Positions 1 through 7,808 of a stretch of 20,044 nt of DNA are shown piece after piece. The notes beneath the pieces are model-generated. The model worked only from the letters and a program-made list of their open reading frames with translations. It had not been told where the DNA came from and made no database searches. The stretch comes from Bacteroidota bacterium (GTDB lineage Bacteria > Bacteroidota > Bacteroidia > Chitinophagales > Chitinophagaceae). The stretch is taken from contig JAEZDC010000134.1 in NCBI GenBank assembly GCA_023429825.1, positions 1-20,044 of the forward strand, in the 5' to 3' direction. Numbering within the stretch: the first letter of the stretch is position 1; each line of letters opens with the position of its first letter. The position numbers were made by a program, and so were the translations under genes.

Positions 1-977
1 TCCTCATACTTACCCTCCTCAATGGCTACCTTTAATTCATGTTCGGGCTTACCGTTTATGATATCTTCTTCGGGGTAAAAAATAGAAAAATATTTGCCGA
101 TGATCTCGTTAGCCATATACCCTTTAATGCGCTTGGCGCCTTCATTCCAGCTAATGATCCTGCCTTTTTCATCAAGCATGAAGATTCCGTAATCGGTTAC
201 TTGCTCCACCAGTAAACGGTAACGTTCTTCGCTTTGCTTCAGTGCTTCCTGGTGCTCTTTTTTCTCTGTAAGATCTCTGGTAACTTTCGAAAAACCGATG
301 TGTTTATTCTGCTGGTTGAAAAGGGCGGTCAATACCACGCTCGCCCAAAAAACAGAACCATTTTTTCTCACCCTCCACCCTTCTTCTTCATATTTACCCG
401 TCTCAACTGCTATCCTAAGCTCTCTTTCCGGCTTCTTACTATCCAGGTCTTCACCAGTATAAAATGCTGAAAAATGTTTCCCTATTATTTCATACGAGGA
501 ATAACCTTTGATTCGTTGAGCACCCTCGTTCCATGTAACAATGTGCCCTGTTGGATCAAGCATAAAGATGGCATATTCTCTTACCCCTTCTACCATTAAG
601 CGATACCGTTCTTCACTGGAGCGAAGATTTAATTCGGTTTGCTTTTTCTCAGTTACATCTCGTAAAACACATGTGTAACCTATCCACTCCTGTTGTTCAT
701 CATAATATGGGGCCAGAACCATCTCCCCCCAGAACTTGGATCCATCTTTTTTGTTCCTCCAACCCTCAGAGATAAATTTTTTCTTTTTTCTGGCTACATC
801 TAATTCATAATCGGCTTTAATACCTTCATATAAAACAGAAAGCGACTTATTTTTAAGCTCTTCGCAACTATATCCTGTAATGGAATTTGCGGCCGGATTA
901 CTATATTTAATATCTCCATCCTTATCCAGAACAATAACACCTTCCGTAAGGCTATTCAGCAACAGATCATTATTCAT
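1..977 (-). CDS. Multi-PAS sensor protein, N-terminal part (probable sensor histidine kinase), cut by left edge
   Basis: 325 complete codons are visible, and the reading frame is still open at base 1. The start is the ATG at 977-975 (MNNDLLLNSL), the first in-frame ATG after an in-frame stop at 1001-999. Three tandem PAS/PAC modules can be read: about residues 1-118, 121-245 and 249 to the edge. Modules 2 and 3 both begin SEERYRL and carry the F-M-L-D, W-N-E-G-A and R-I-K-G-Y signatures plus an E-I-I-G-K segment. Their equivalent positions are exactly 128 codons apart, so the pair looks like an internal duplication. PAC-type G-S-x-F-W motifs follow in modules 1 and 2. There is no signal peptide or membrane segment, so the visible part is cytoplasmic. 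In this family such PAS strings usually precede a HisKA/HATPase kinase, but the output domain lies outside the window. The kinase assignment is therefore inference; a diguanylate cyclase or hybrid regulator is also possible. Confidence 0.85.
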   Translation of the reverse strand, partial: MNNDLLLNSLTEGVIVLDKDGDIKYSNPAANSITGYSCEELKNKSLSVLYEGIKADYELDVARKKKKFISEGWRNKKDGSKFWGEMVLAPYYDEQQEWIGYTCVLRDVTEKKQTELNLRSSEERYRLMVEGVREYAIFMLDPTGHIVTWNEGAQRIKGYSSYEIIGKHFSAFYTGEDLDSKKPERELRIAVETGKYEEEGWRVRKNGSVFWASVVLTALFNQQNKHIGFSKVTRDLTEKKEHQEALKQSEERYRLLVEQVTDYGIFMLDEKGRIISWNEGAKRIKGYMANEIIGKYFSIFYPEEDIINGKPEHELKVAIEEGKYE

Positions 978-1011
978 CAAAATGTAATTTGGAATCTTTC
1001 AGGAGGGCTAC

Positions 1012-1019
1012 CAAAGATA
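1012..1019 (-). promoter_or_regulatory. Candidate Bacteroidota -7 element (TATCTTTG) for the PAS sensor gene
   Basis: Read on the minus strand the bases are TATCTTTG, a perfect match to the TAnnTTTG consensus used by the Bacteroidota primary sigma factor. It lies 34 bases upstream of the ATG at 977. A TTTG that could act as the -33 element lies at 1047-1044 (minus strand). The spacing is 24 bases, slightly longer than the usual 17-23, so the assignment is tentative. Confidence 0.45.
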
Positions 1020-1136
1020 AGCGTGTTTGATTTTAAGGTAAAACAAATTATGATTTTTAACTGATTGATGGAATATTTTTAAAAGACATTGTGACATAAT
1101 ACTTTATAGGCCTGGAGTTTGTGTATATACGCATCA

Positions 1137-2729
1137 ATGCATAAGACTATTTCTTATACAGGTTACTCGAGTTTGCAAGCCGGGCATTTTGTACAGCCAA
1201 AAAAGCAAAGTTATAAGGGTAAGATATGGACAATCATAGCCGCATTTTCAATTATACGTTTACTCTTTGCCAACTTGATTGAAATTGGGAATGATGAAGC
1301 TTACTATTGGCTGTATATGCAGAAGCTTCAATGGAGTTATTTTGATCATCCATCAATGGTAGCGCTTTGGGGAAGAATTTTTACACTGAACCTGTTATTA
1401 GATGATCATGAAATGTTTGTACGGCTTGGGAGTATTGTAGCCTGTGCACTTGCTACCTGGTGTATTTACAAGGCCACCGCAACAGTACATTCAAAGAAAG
1501 CGGGGCTATTTGCAGCCATTCTTTACAACACTTGTTTTTATTCAGGCGTACTGGCTGGCTTATTAATAATGCCCGATTCTCCGCAAATGCTGTTTTTTAC
1601 TTTTTGTATGTGGATGCTGGCTAGGATTTCTAAAGATCCTCATATCTGGCAAAGCTGGATCTTATTTGGCATTTCAGCGGGATTATGTATCATGAGTAAA
1701 GTGCATGGCGCATTCTTATGGATAGGATTAGGTACGTTTATTCTATTCACTCACCGAAACTGGTTTAAGCTACCGCAGTTGTATGCTGCAGCGCTGTTGA
1801 CCTTAATACTTTCAAGTCCCATCTTGATCTGGAATATCATCAATGATTTTGCTACATACAAACTACATAGTAAAAGGGTTACTGTAGGCGGTTCCTTTAA
1901 CCTGGATCATTTTTATAATGAAGTCTTAGGCCAGGTGTTGTTCAATAACCCGGTGAATGTATTACTTACGGTCGTTGCATTGATCTCTTTACGTAGATCC
2001 TATAAGAAAGTGACTGCATTTTCAATATTTCAATGGATAGGAATTCCCCTGGCTTTAATCCTGCTATTCGTTGCTTTATTCAAACCTGTTTTTCCGCATT
2101 GGAGCGGCCCCGCTTACGTAGCATTAACGCCGATCGCTGCAGCGTACTTATCCAAATTAAGGTTGAAAAATTTTTATCCTAAATGGATAAAGTTGAGTGT
2201 GATCGCTTTTGCTATCCTTCTTCCCGGGTGGACAGCGGTTATTCATTTATATCCCGGAACAGTGGGTGCAGCCAACTTAAGCTTTTTAGGAAAAGGTGAT
2301 GCATCGCTCGATAGGTTTGGATGGGAAAAAGCAGGAAAAGAATTTTCAACTTTCTATCAGCAACAGGTCAATTCAAAAACTATTTCTAACAATGCCCCGG
2401 TGGTTATTCATTATTGGTGGGGAGCTCATATAGAATATTATTTCTGCAGGCGAGCGATTGTTATTGTTATTGGCCTCGGCGAAATGAAAGGCATCAATCA
2501 TTATTATTGGCTGAATGAAGAAAGAAAAGATAAAGTAGATATGTCGGCCGCATTTGCAATAGTAGCATCTGATGAATATTATGATGCACCAAAATATTAT
2601 TCAGCTTACTACGATAATATTCAACTGGTAAAAACAATTGACCTTACCCGTGGCGGACAAAAAGCTAAAAGCTTTTTCATTTATAAGCTAAGTGACTGGA
2701 AGGGCGAAGTACCTTATGCTAAAAACTAA
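1137..2729 (+). CDS. Glycosyltransferase family 39 / ArnT-PMT-like integral membrane glycosyltransferase
   Basis: 530 residues from the ATG at 1137. An in-frame TTG at 1119 would add six residues, but its only purine-rich stretch (GGAG at 1114-1117) is too close to serve it. The protein has about ten hydrophobic segments, with the first starting near residue 30. The first extracytoplasmic loop carries the catalytic-type acidic pair D53-E54 (N-D-E-A-Y-Y-W) followed by S-Y-F-D-H-P around residue 70. Near residue 145 an M-P-D-S-P motif is seen. This combination is typical of the GT39/PMT_2 superfamily, which moves a sugar from a polyprenyl-phosphate donor onto protein or lipid on the periplasmic face. 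The C-terminal 130 residues are soluble-looking, as in ArnT-like proteins. Acceptor and sugar cannot be told from the sequence, and no polysaccharide cluster flanks it. Its stop lies three bases from the stop of the convergent M28 gene. Confidence 0.85.
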   Translation: MHKTISYTGYSSLQAGHFVQPKKQSYKGKIWTIIAAFSIIRLLFANLIEIGNDEAYYWLYMQKLQWSYFDHPSMVALWGRIFTLNLLLDDHEMFVRLGSIVACALATWCIYKATATVHSKKAGLFAAILYNTCFYSGVLAGLLIMPDSPQMLFFTFCMWMLARISKDPHIWQSWILFGISAGLCIMSKVHGAFLWIGLGTFILFTHRNWFKLPQLYAAALLTLILSSPILIWNIINDFATYKLHSKRVTVGGSFNLDHFYNEVLGQVLFNNPVNVLLTVVALISLRRSYKKVTAFSIFQWIGIPLALILLFVALFKPVFPHWSGPAYVALTPIAAAYLSKLRLKNFYPKWIKLSVIAFAILLPGWTAVIHLYPGTVGAANLSFLGKGDASLDRFGWEKAGKEFSTFYQQQVNSKTISNNAPVVIHYWWGAHIEYYFCRRAIVIVIGLGEMKGINHYYWLNEERKDKVDMSAAFAIVASDEYYDAPKYYSAYYDNIQLVKTIDLTRGGQKAKSFFIYKLSDWKGEVPYAKN

Positions 2730-2732
2730 GAA

Positions 2733-4097
2733 TTACAATCCATACTTATCTACTAAATAGATCAATGCTGCTATATTGATCGCACCAAGCTTTAATTCAC
2801 GAATATTCACTGCTTCAAAATTATCGTTCGCTGCATGATGGTAATCAAAGTAACGCTGGCTATCCGGGTTCAAGCCTGCAGTGGGTGTTTTAAAAGCTGT
2901 TGCTAAAGGACCAATATCAGCACCACCCCCACTCTTCTTCCATTCATTCACACCATACGGCTGAAATAATCTTTTCCATTGATCGATCTTTTGCCATGCT
3001 GATTCAGGCGCAGTGATACCAAAACCTCTTGGCGTAAATCCGCCTGCATCACTTTCCAAAGCGAATACATGTTTTTCATTTTTCGCTTTTGCTTCGTCGG
3101 CATATTTCTGCCCACCTCTTAAACCATTCTCTTCATTGGCAAACAGTACAAATCTTATCGTACGCTTTGGTTGATAACCCAGCGCTTTGAAAACTCTTAA
3201 TACTTCAATTGTTTGTACGCAACCAGCACCATCGTCATGAGCACCTTCGGCAGGATCCCAACTATCTAGGTGACCACCTACTGTGATGTATTCATCGGGA
3301 AACTCTGTCCCTTTCAACTCCGCAATTACATTATGACCGATAGTATCGGGTAACATCTTTGCATTACTTTTATAGAATGCAGTAAGTTGTTTTCCTTCTG
3401 CATGTAGCTTACTTAGTTTTTCTACATCTCTCAATCCAACTGCTGCTGCAGGAATCTTAGGAAAGCTATCATTATATCGCATCGCACCAGTGTGCGGATG
3501 GTTATCGGTAGAATGACTCATTGATCGTACTAGCACTGCCACAGCACCATACTTCGCAGCACGGCTTGGCCCCGATCCCCTGTATCCACCATAGGTTCTA
3601 TATGAATCGAAAGGATTCACCAGCGTGTCTCCAAAAGGAACATCATAAAAAACGATCTTTCCTTTCACCTGCTGTTTCTTCACCTCCAGGTCATCGAACG
3701 ATTTTACTACTAACACAGGTGCTTTCACTCCTTTCGATCCTGTACCAACAGAATTACCCAAGGCCAACGCATTAACACTAAAGGTTTGCTTTCCGGAACT
3801 GATCGTTACTACATCTTTACCCCCACGCACCCAATGCGGAACCATGCATTGCTGTAACCATGCGTTATCAGCATTGTACTTCTTAAAAGTTTCAAGTCCC
3901 CACTTTTCTGATTTTACCATACCTGGTGAACCAGCCAGCCTGCCACCGATCTTCTTACACAAATACCACAGGTTATTGTAAGCATCATCGCTTGCAAGGA
4001 TATTGTTTGAGATGCGTTTAATAAATAGAGAGTCTTCATTTTGAGCATTCGCAGAAACGAACGCAAAAGCCAGTAGCGATAAAAACAATTTTCTCAT
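2733..4097 (-). CDS. Secreted M28 family zinc metallopeptidase (carboxypeptidase Q/aminopeptidase-like)
   Basis: 454 residues with a clear Sec signal peptide: K3, hydrophobic core, and A-N-A-Q cleavage site at about residue 18/19. The product should be exported to the periplasm or beyond. A PA-like insert occupies about residues 118-250. The M28 catalytic core follows with its metal and catalytic residues intact: H276 (G-G-H-L-D), D288-D289 (H-D-D-G-A-G), E322-E323 (N-E-E-N-G), D350 (E-S-D-A-G-G) and H420-H421 near the C-terminus. The family removes N- or C-terminal residues from peptides using two zinc ions; substrate preference cannot be deduced. The start ATG is supported by the signal peptide. 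A promoter-like TACCTTAG (TAnnTTTG with one mismatch) sits at 4103-4110 on the minus strand, only five bases upstream of the ATG, implying a very short leader if used. No terminator is visible before the convergent glycosyltransferase gene. Confidence 0.93.
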   Translation of the reverse strand: MRKLFLSLLAFAFVSANAQNEDSLFIKRISNNILASDDAYNNLWYLCKKIGGRLAGSPGMVKSEKWGLETFKKYNADNAWLQQCMVPHWVRGGKDVVTISSGKQTFSVNALALGNSVGTGSKGVKAPVLVVKSFDDLEVKKQQVKGKIVFYDVPFGDTLVNPFDSYRTYGGYRGSGPSRAAKYGAVAVLVRSMSHSTDNHPHTGAMRYNDSFPKIPAAAVGLRDVEKLSKLHAEGKQLTAFYKSNAKMLPDTIGHNVIAELKGTEFPDEYITVGGHLDSWDPAEGAHDDGAGCVQTIEVLRVFKALGYQPKRTIRFVLFANEENGLRGGQKYADEAKAKNEKHVFALESDAGGFTPRGFGITAPESAWQKIDQWKRLFQPYGVNEWKKSGGGADIGPLATAFKTPTAGLNPDSQRYFDYHHAANDNFEAVNIRELKLGAINIAALIYLVDKYGL

Positions 4098-4197
4098 AGT
4101 AGCTAAGGTAACAAATTGTGATTTTCGATTTAAGATGAATATATAAACGGGTGAAGGGTTGTAAATAATTTGTAGTTAATTGCAGAGGAAAGAAGAA

Positions 4198-4295
4198 AGT
4201 CAATAAGACAATAGTCAGTAAGTCATTATAGAACCAGGTTACTAAACAATGACCAATGACTTGATTGACTCTATGACTTAACTGACTTAATGACT
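4198..4295. repeat. Phased AGTCA / TGACT pentamer repeats forming two inverted arms upstream of bshA
   Basis: The left arm has AGTCA at 4198, 4213 and 4221, with a variant AGACA at 4206, giving 7-8 base spacing. The right arm has the complementary TGACT at 4257, 4266, 4274, 4283 and 4291, alternating 9 and 8 bases apart, plus TGACC at 4250. Because the arms are complementary, the whole stretch can fold into a long imperfect hairpin with the segment around 4230-4248 (containing AACC-A-GGTT) near its tip. It lies between two divergent start codons (M28 at 4097, bshA at 4309). It could be a regulator-binding array, an mRNA leader structure, or a degenerate intergenic repeat; the sequence alone does not decide. 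Confidence 0.7.
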
Positions 4296-4308
4296 TTAAA
4301 ATTTTTGT

Positions 4309-5448
4309 ATGCGTATAGGCATTGTATGTTATCCTACGTTTGGTGGTAGCGGTGTTTTGGCAACTGAATTGGGAAAGGCGTTGGCTGATAAAGGTCATAG
4401 CGTTCACTTTATTACTTATCAGCAACCGGTAAGACTGAATGTATTCAGCGCAAATATCTTTTATCATGAGGTAAGGGTTCCTACATATCCCTTATTTGAT
4501 TATCCGCCGTATGAAGTGGCACTCGCCAGCACAATGGTAGATGTGATATTGAATCATGATCTTGATCTCCTGCATGTACACTATGCCATACCGCATGCTT
4601 CGGCCGCATACATGGCAAAGCAGATCGTTTTACAAAAAACCGGCAGAAAGGTGCCTGTGATAACCACGCTGCATGGCACCGATATCACGCTGGTAGGAAG
4701 AGACAAAACTTATGAACCGGTTGTTACATTTTCTATCAATGAGAGTGATGCGATCACTGCGGTTTCTGAGAATTTAAGGGATGAGACCTACAAGTCTTTT
4801 CACATCAATAAAGAGATACAGGTGATCACCAATTTCGTGGATGTAAAACGTTTTGCAAAGAAACCGATCGACGCGTTCAGGAAAGTGATCACGCCTAACA
4901 ATGAAAAAGTATTGATGCATGCTTCCAACTTCAGGAAAGTAAAACGTATACCTGATGTAGTGAAGGTATTTGCTGCGGTTAGAAAACAGATGCCTGCAAA
5001 ATTATTAATGGTAGGCGACGGCCCTGAAAGGCCAATGGCGGAAGAACTGGCTAGAGAGTTCGGTGTGTTTGACGACATTCGTTTTGTAGGAAAGCAAGAG
5101 CAAATGGAAGAGATACTGGCGATAAGTGACCTGTTTTTATTACCATCAGAATACGAAAGCTTTGGCTTGAGTGCTTTGGAAGCGATGGCTGCCAGCGTTC
5201 CGGTGATCAGTACAAACGCAGGTGGATTGGGAGAGATCAACATCCATGGTGTTACCGGTTACCTTGCTAACGTGGGTGATGTAGATAGCATGAGTGATTA
5301 TGCCATAAGTATGCTTGGGAATGAAGACGTATTGCAGAAGATGAAAGATCAGGCGTACGAGCAGGCTTGTAAATATGATATTCAGAATATTGTTCCCCAT
5401 TACGAAAAACTATATAGCCGGTTTTGCAGGATGGAACCTTGCGTGTAA
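4309..5448 (+). CDS. bshA: N-acetyl-alpha-D-glucosaminyl L-malate synthase BshA (bacillithiol biosynthesis)
   Basis: 379 residues, the usual BshA length, in the GT4 family with a GT-B fold. BshA couples UDP-GlcNAc to L-malate, the first step of bacillithiol synthesis in the cytoplasm. The N-terminus MRIGIVCYPTFGGSGVLATE is the BshA glycine-rich donor/acceptor site signature. Further support comes from H-V-H-Y-A-I-P-H-A-S-A-A near residue 90 and T-L-H-G-T-D-I-T-L-V-G near 120. The nucleotide-sugar site E-X7-E is present (E283 in Y-E-S-F-G-L-S and E291 in A-L-E-A-M-A). The start codon directly precedes this conserved N-terminus, so it is firm. There is no Shine-Dalgarno; AATTTTTG at 4300-4307, one mismatch from TAnnTTTG, ends one base before the ATG. 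The gene stands alone: the later-step genes bshB and bshC are not in this window. The last few residues (R-M-E-P-C-V) look like an unconserved tail. Confidence 0.95.
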   Translation: MRIGIVCYPTFGGSGVLATELGKALADKGHSVHFITYQQPVRLNVFSANIFYHEVRVPTYPLFDYPPYEVALASTMVDVILNHDLDLLHVHYAIPHASAAYMAKQIVLQKTGRKVPVITTLHGTDITLVGRDKTYEPVVTFSINESDAITAVSENLRDETYKSFHINKEIQVITNFVDVKRFAKKPIDAFRKVITPNNEKVLMHASNFRKVKRIPDVVKVFAAVRKQMPAKLLMVGDGPERPMAEELAREFGVFDDIRFVGKQEQMEEILAISDLFLLPSEYESFGLSALEAMAASVPVISTNAGGLGEINIHGVTGYLANVGDVDSMSDYAISMLGNEDVLQKMKDQAYEQACKYDIQNIVPHYEKLYSRFCRMEPCV

Positions 5449-5554
5449 TATCTAACTGCTAATGCATTTGACAGCGGAATTCTTCGAACCGTTAATGTAA
5501 TTGATAAAGTAACTGGCGGAATTTTCGAGGCCGCATTATCTTTCGTACTGGTCA

Positions 5555-5581
5555 TAAAAAATCCCGCCGAAAGCGGGATTT
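5555..5581 (-). terminator. Rho-independent terminator after the EnvC-like gene, possibly bidirectional
   Basis: A nine-base-pair stem, AAATCCCGC (5559-5567) with GCGGGATTT (5573-5581), closes a five-base CGAAA loop. Read on the minus strand the stem is followed by a run of T (complement of A5556-A5561). It lies 20 bases past the stop of the EnvC-like gene, which is the best-supported user. On the plus strand the tail is TTTGATTTT, weaker but possibly sufficient to end bshA transcription too. Confidence 0.85.
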
Positions 5582-5600
5582 GATTTTCATTATGATCAGA

Positions 5601-6926
5601 TCATCTCTTTTTAAGCCAGGTCATTGGGTTCAATGGCGATCCCTTTTCATTCGATACCATAAACAAAACCATTCCACCACCACTCTCATCAGATGCCGCA
5701 CGTCCTACAGTGGTTCCTGCTTTGATCTGTTGACCACGACTAACATTTACAGAAGACAAGTGGCTGTATGTTGTAAAATATTTACCATGACGAACTACAA
5801 CCGCCTGCTCACCGCCAAGATCAAACACAGAAGAAACCTCACCTTCGGCCACTACTTTTACACCAGCACCAGCGTTTACTGATATTTCGATCCCATCACT
5901 CACACCTTTTAATTTTGTTCCTGGCAATTCATAAGATCCAAAAGGAATAGAGACGAATCCTGCATCCACAGGCCATGGCAATCTTCCTTTGCTGTTTTGG
6001 AAAACGATAGATTCTCCTTCAGTCACGGATGGTAAACTTTCTATTTTTCCTTCACCCTTTCCAGTGCCTGCAGCATTTCCAATAGGCTCATTGCTTGTTG
6101 GCTTTTTGGGTGTTGAAGTGGTGGCTGTATTATTCTTAGCAGCATTCGCAGCCGCTGCTTTCTTCGCATCGTCATCTCTTTTTTTAGCTGCAGCTATCTC
6201 TCTTCTGATAATTGCTTGTATAGCATTGGCAAGGTCTCGTCTTTCTTTGTCTTTCTTTTTAATTGAAGCGGCCAACTCCTTTTCCTGTCCCTTTAAACTG
6301 GAAACAACCTTATCAACTTCTTTCCTATCATTCTCTAACTCCTTGATTTGTTTGCTTTGGGTTTGAAGCGCTACATTCTTTTCAGTTTTATTATTATTGA
6401 GCTGAGCGATCTTTTGCTGCAATACATCCTGCGTTTTCTCAATACTGCTCACCTGTGTTTCACGCTGCTTACGATAGCTTTTTAAATATTCCACCCGCTT
6501 AACGGCATCATTGAAGCTACTGGCTGAAAAAATAAAATTCAGATAATCATAATTGCTCCTGTTCTTATACGCGAACACTAAACTTTGAGCATATTGCTGT
6601 TTCTGTATCTCTAATTCTTTATTGAGACGATAGATATCCAGGTTGGTGAGATAGATGTTATCATCAATTTGTTTCATCTCCCTATTGATGCTATTCACCA
6701 ACGCTTCTCTTGCTTCGATCTTTCTTTTAACAGCGGTCAACTCTCCGAGTGATCGCTTTCTATTTTTCTGGATGCTGGATAATGTTCTATTGAGATCAGC
6801 AATTTCTTTTTCAAGCTCTTGCTGTTGTTTTTTAAGTTCATCTTTTGATTGTGGCTGAGCTGAAGTAACAAAGCCTAACATTGCAAAGCATAGAATTAAT
6901 AGGAGATTTTTTTTCAGCATCATCAA
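5601..6926 (-). CDS. EnvC-like murein hydrolase activator: coiled coil plus degenerate LytM (M23) domain
   Basis: 441 residues. A Sec signal peptide (K5-K6, hydrophobic core, T-S-A-Q near residue 24) sends it to the periplasm. A long charged coiled coil follows (about residues 26-245), then an Ala/Lys/Asn/Thr-rich linker to about 295, and a LytM/M23 domain at about 316-441. The LytM fold is recognisable (L-P-W-P-V, Y-S-H-L, G-x-x-V-G, N-P-x-x-W-L), but active-site residues are lost. Where HxxxD is expected the sequence has K340-G-V-S-D344, and the final HLHFE motif reads V-L-F-M-V. Loss of zinc ligands is characteristic of EnvC-type proteins, which do not cut peptidoglycan but activate division amidases. 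This role is inferred from architecture. It is the last gene of the ispF-dut-DUF4292 run, 58 bases behind the DUF4292 gene, and has a terminator downstream. The start could be any of the first three Met codons. Confidence 0.9.
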   Translation of the reverse strand: MMMLKKNLLLILCFAMLGFVTSAQPQSKDELKKQQQELEKEIADLNRTLSSIQKNRKRSLGELTAVKRKIEAREALVNSINREMKQIDDNIYLTNLDIYRLNKELEIQKQQYAQSLVFAYKNRSNYDYLNFIFSASSFNDAVKRVEYLKSYRKQRETQVSSIEKTQDVLQQKIAQLNNNKTEKNVALQTQSKQIKELENDRKEVDKVVSSLKGQEKELAASIKKKDKERRDLANAIQAIIRREIAAAKKRDDDAKKAAAANAAKNNTATTSTPKKPTSNEPIGNAAGTGKGEGKIESLPSVTEGESIVFQNSKGRLPWPVDAGFVSIPFGSYELPGTKLKGVSDGIEISVNAGAGVKVVAEGEVSSVFDLGGEQAVVVRHGKYFTTYSHLSSVNVSRGQQIKAGTTVGRAASDESGGGMVLFMVSNEKGSPLNPMTWLKKR

Positions 6927-6984
6927 GGTTTTTCGTGGTTTGATAATGAAGTTTCAAAAGCTTAACGTGTTTTCCAACCCTTCA

Positions 6985-7806
6985 TTATTTTATTTTATAT
7001 TTTTTATCAATAACAAAGGGAAACGTTAAGGGCTGGTTAAAGGAATACTGTTTGAATTCAAGCTTCACATCAAGTTTGCTTTTTTCTGAAACAGTGATAT
7101 GCCTGTCTTTTGAGAAAGGAAAACCGTAGTCGATCACGAAATCACTGTAAGTAATATCGCAGGTTCTGTTTCTGCTCACATCCACATCATCCAGTTTGCT
7201 ATGTATCACTTTCTGATCTGTATTATCAAGAGTAAGAAGATGTTTATAAATGTCACCAACCATCAGCACCAGCAACTGATCGCCGTTATTTTTATAACTA
7301 ACAATCTTCCCGTCAATAAATATTGGATTACCGACGATCATATCCTGCAAGGTTTTAAAGTCAAAAGGTATGTCAGTCAACTCCTGCAAATATTCAATAG
7401 ACCGGTATTGAATGGTTTTATTCAGCTTGTTCATCAACTTAACACTATCTTTCGTGATCAGCATTCGGATACCTTCAATACCAAATGCCCCCGTCACAGA
7501 TATCCAAAGTAGACTATCTTTTTGCAATCTGATCTGTACTGTTGCCTGATCGTCTTGCTCGGCACTTTTATATTCAACCTTTGCTTTACCCGAAAAGGTT
7601 TGGAAATCGATTCTTTTTGCAGACACTTTTTGCAGAATACCACTGATGATAGCAGTTGAATCAATAGAAGGCGCTTGATTAACCACAACGGTTTCAGTAG
7701 TGTCCTTTTTAGATATTGCATCATCGATCTTCTGCACTTTTTTCGTAGGGCGACAAGCACCGATAACCAACACTGAAAAGAAAATTATGTATAGTTGTTT
7801 TACCAT
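6985..7806 (-). CDS. DUF4292 family lipoprotein
   Basis: 273 residues. The N-terminus is a lipoprotein signal: K3, hydrophobic stretch, and a V-I-G-A-C lipobox with C18 as the predicted lipidated residue. R19 follows the cysteine, and an outer-membrane destination would be usual in Bacteroidota. From about residue 60 the protein matches the DUF4292 pattern known from this phylum: a G-K-A-K-V-E-Y-K segment, a strand ending Q-K-D-S-L-L-W-I-S, then G-I-E-G-I-R-M-L-I-T-K-D-S-V and an L-N-K-T motif. It is predicted to be mostly beta strands and is reminiscent of LolB/LolA-like lipoprotein carriers, a resemblance I infer from pattern only. Molecular function is not established. It starts two bases after the dut stop, so the two are surely cotranscribed, and it is followed by the EnvC-like gene; a conserved neighbourhood with an envelope protein supports an envelope role. 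Confidence 0.85.
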   Translation of the reverse strand: MVKQLYIIFFSVLVIGACRPTKKVQKIDDAISKKDTTETVVVNQAPSIDSTAIISGILQKVSAKRIDFQTFSGKAKVEYKSAEQDDQATVQIRLQKDSLLWISVTGAFGIEGIRMLITKDSVKLMNKLNKTIQYRSIEYLQELTDIPFDFKTLQDMIVGNPIFIDGKIVSYKNNGDQLLVLMVGDIYKHLLTLDNTDQKVIHSKLDDVDVSRNRTCDITYSDFVIDYGFPFSKDRHITVSEKSKLDVKLEFKQYSFNQPLTFPFVIDKKYKIK

Positions 7807-7808
7807 GT

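Noticed and set aside
234..470. 78-codon plus-strand frame at the left edge
   Set aside because: It is antisense to a clear PAS-domain reading frame and has no recognisable features.
1119..1136. TTG start for the GT39 gene
   Set aside because: The ATG at 1137 is in frame, gives a normal N-terminus, and the only purine-rich stretch is one base from the TTG, too close to act as a ribosome site.
4198..4295. Possible CRISPR-like array
   Set aside because: The repeated unit is only five bases with 3-4 base gaps; there are no long identical repeats, no spacers and no cas genes.
4036..4467. 143-codon minus-strand open frame spanning the M28 start, spacer and bshA start
   Set aside because: It overlaps two well-supported genes on both sides, resembles no known family, and part of it is translation of the TGACT repeat.
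5449..5554. Possible small gene or RNA after bshA
   Set aside because: No frame of useful length, no recognisable motif and no clear structure apart from the terminator that follows.
5989..6366. 125-codon plus-strand frame inside the EnvC-like gene
   Set aside because: It is the antisense shadow of the coiled coil and linker (Ser/Leu/Phe-rich from Glu/Lys/Ala codons).
6943..6988. Inverted repeat ATAATGAAG / CTTCATTAT between the DUF4292 and EnvC-like genes
   Set aside because: The nine-base arms are 28 bases apart, AT-rich, and one arm overlaps the DUF4292 stop codon; not stronger than chance in such DNA.
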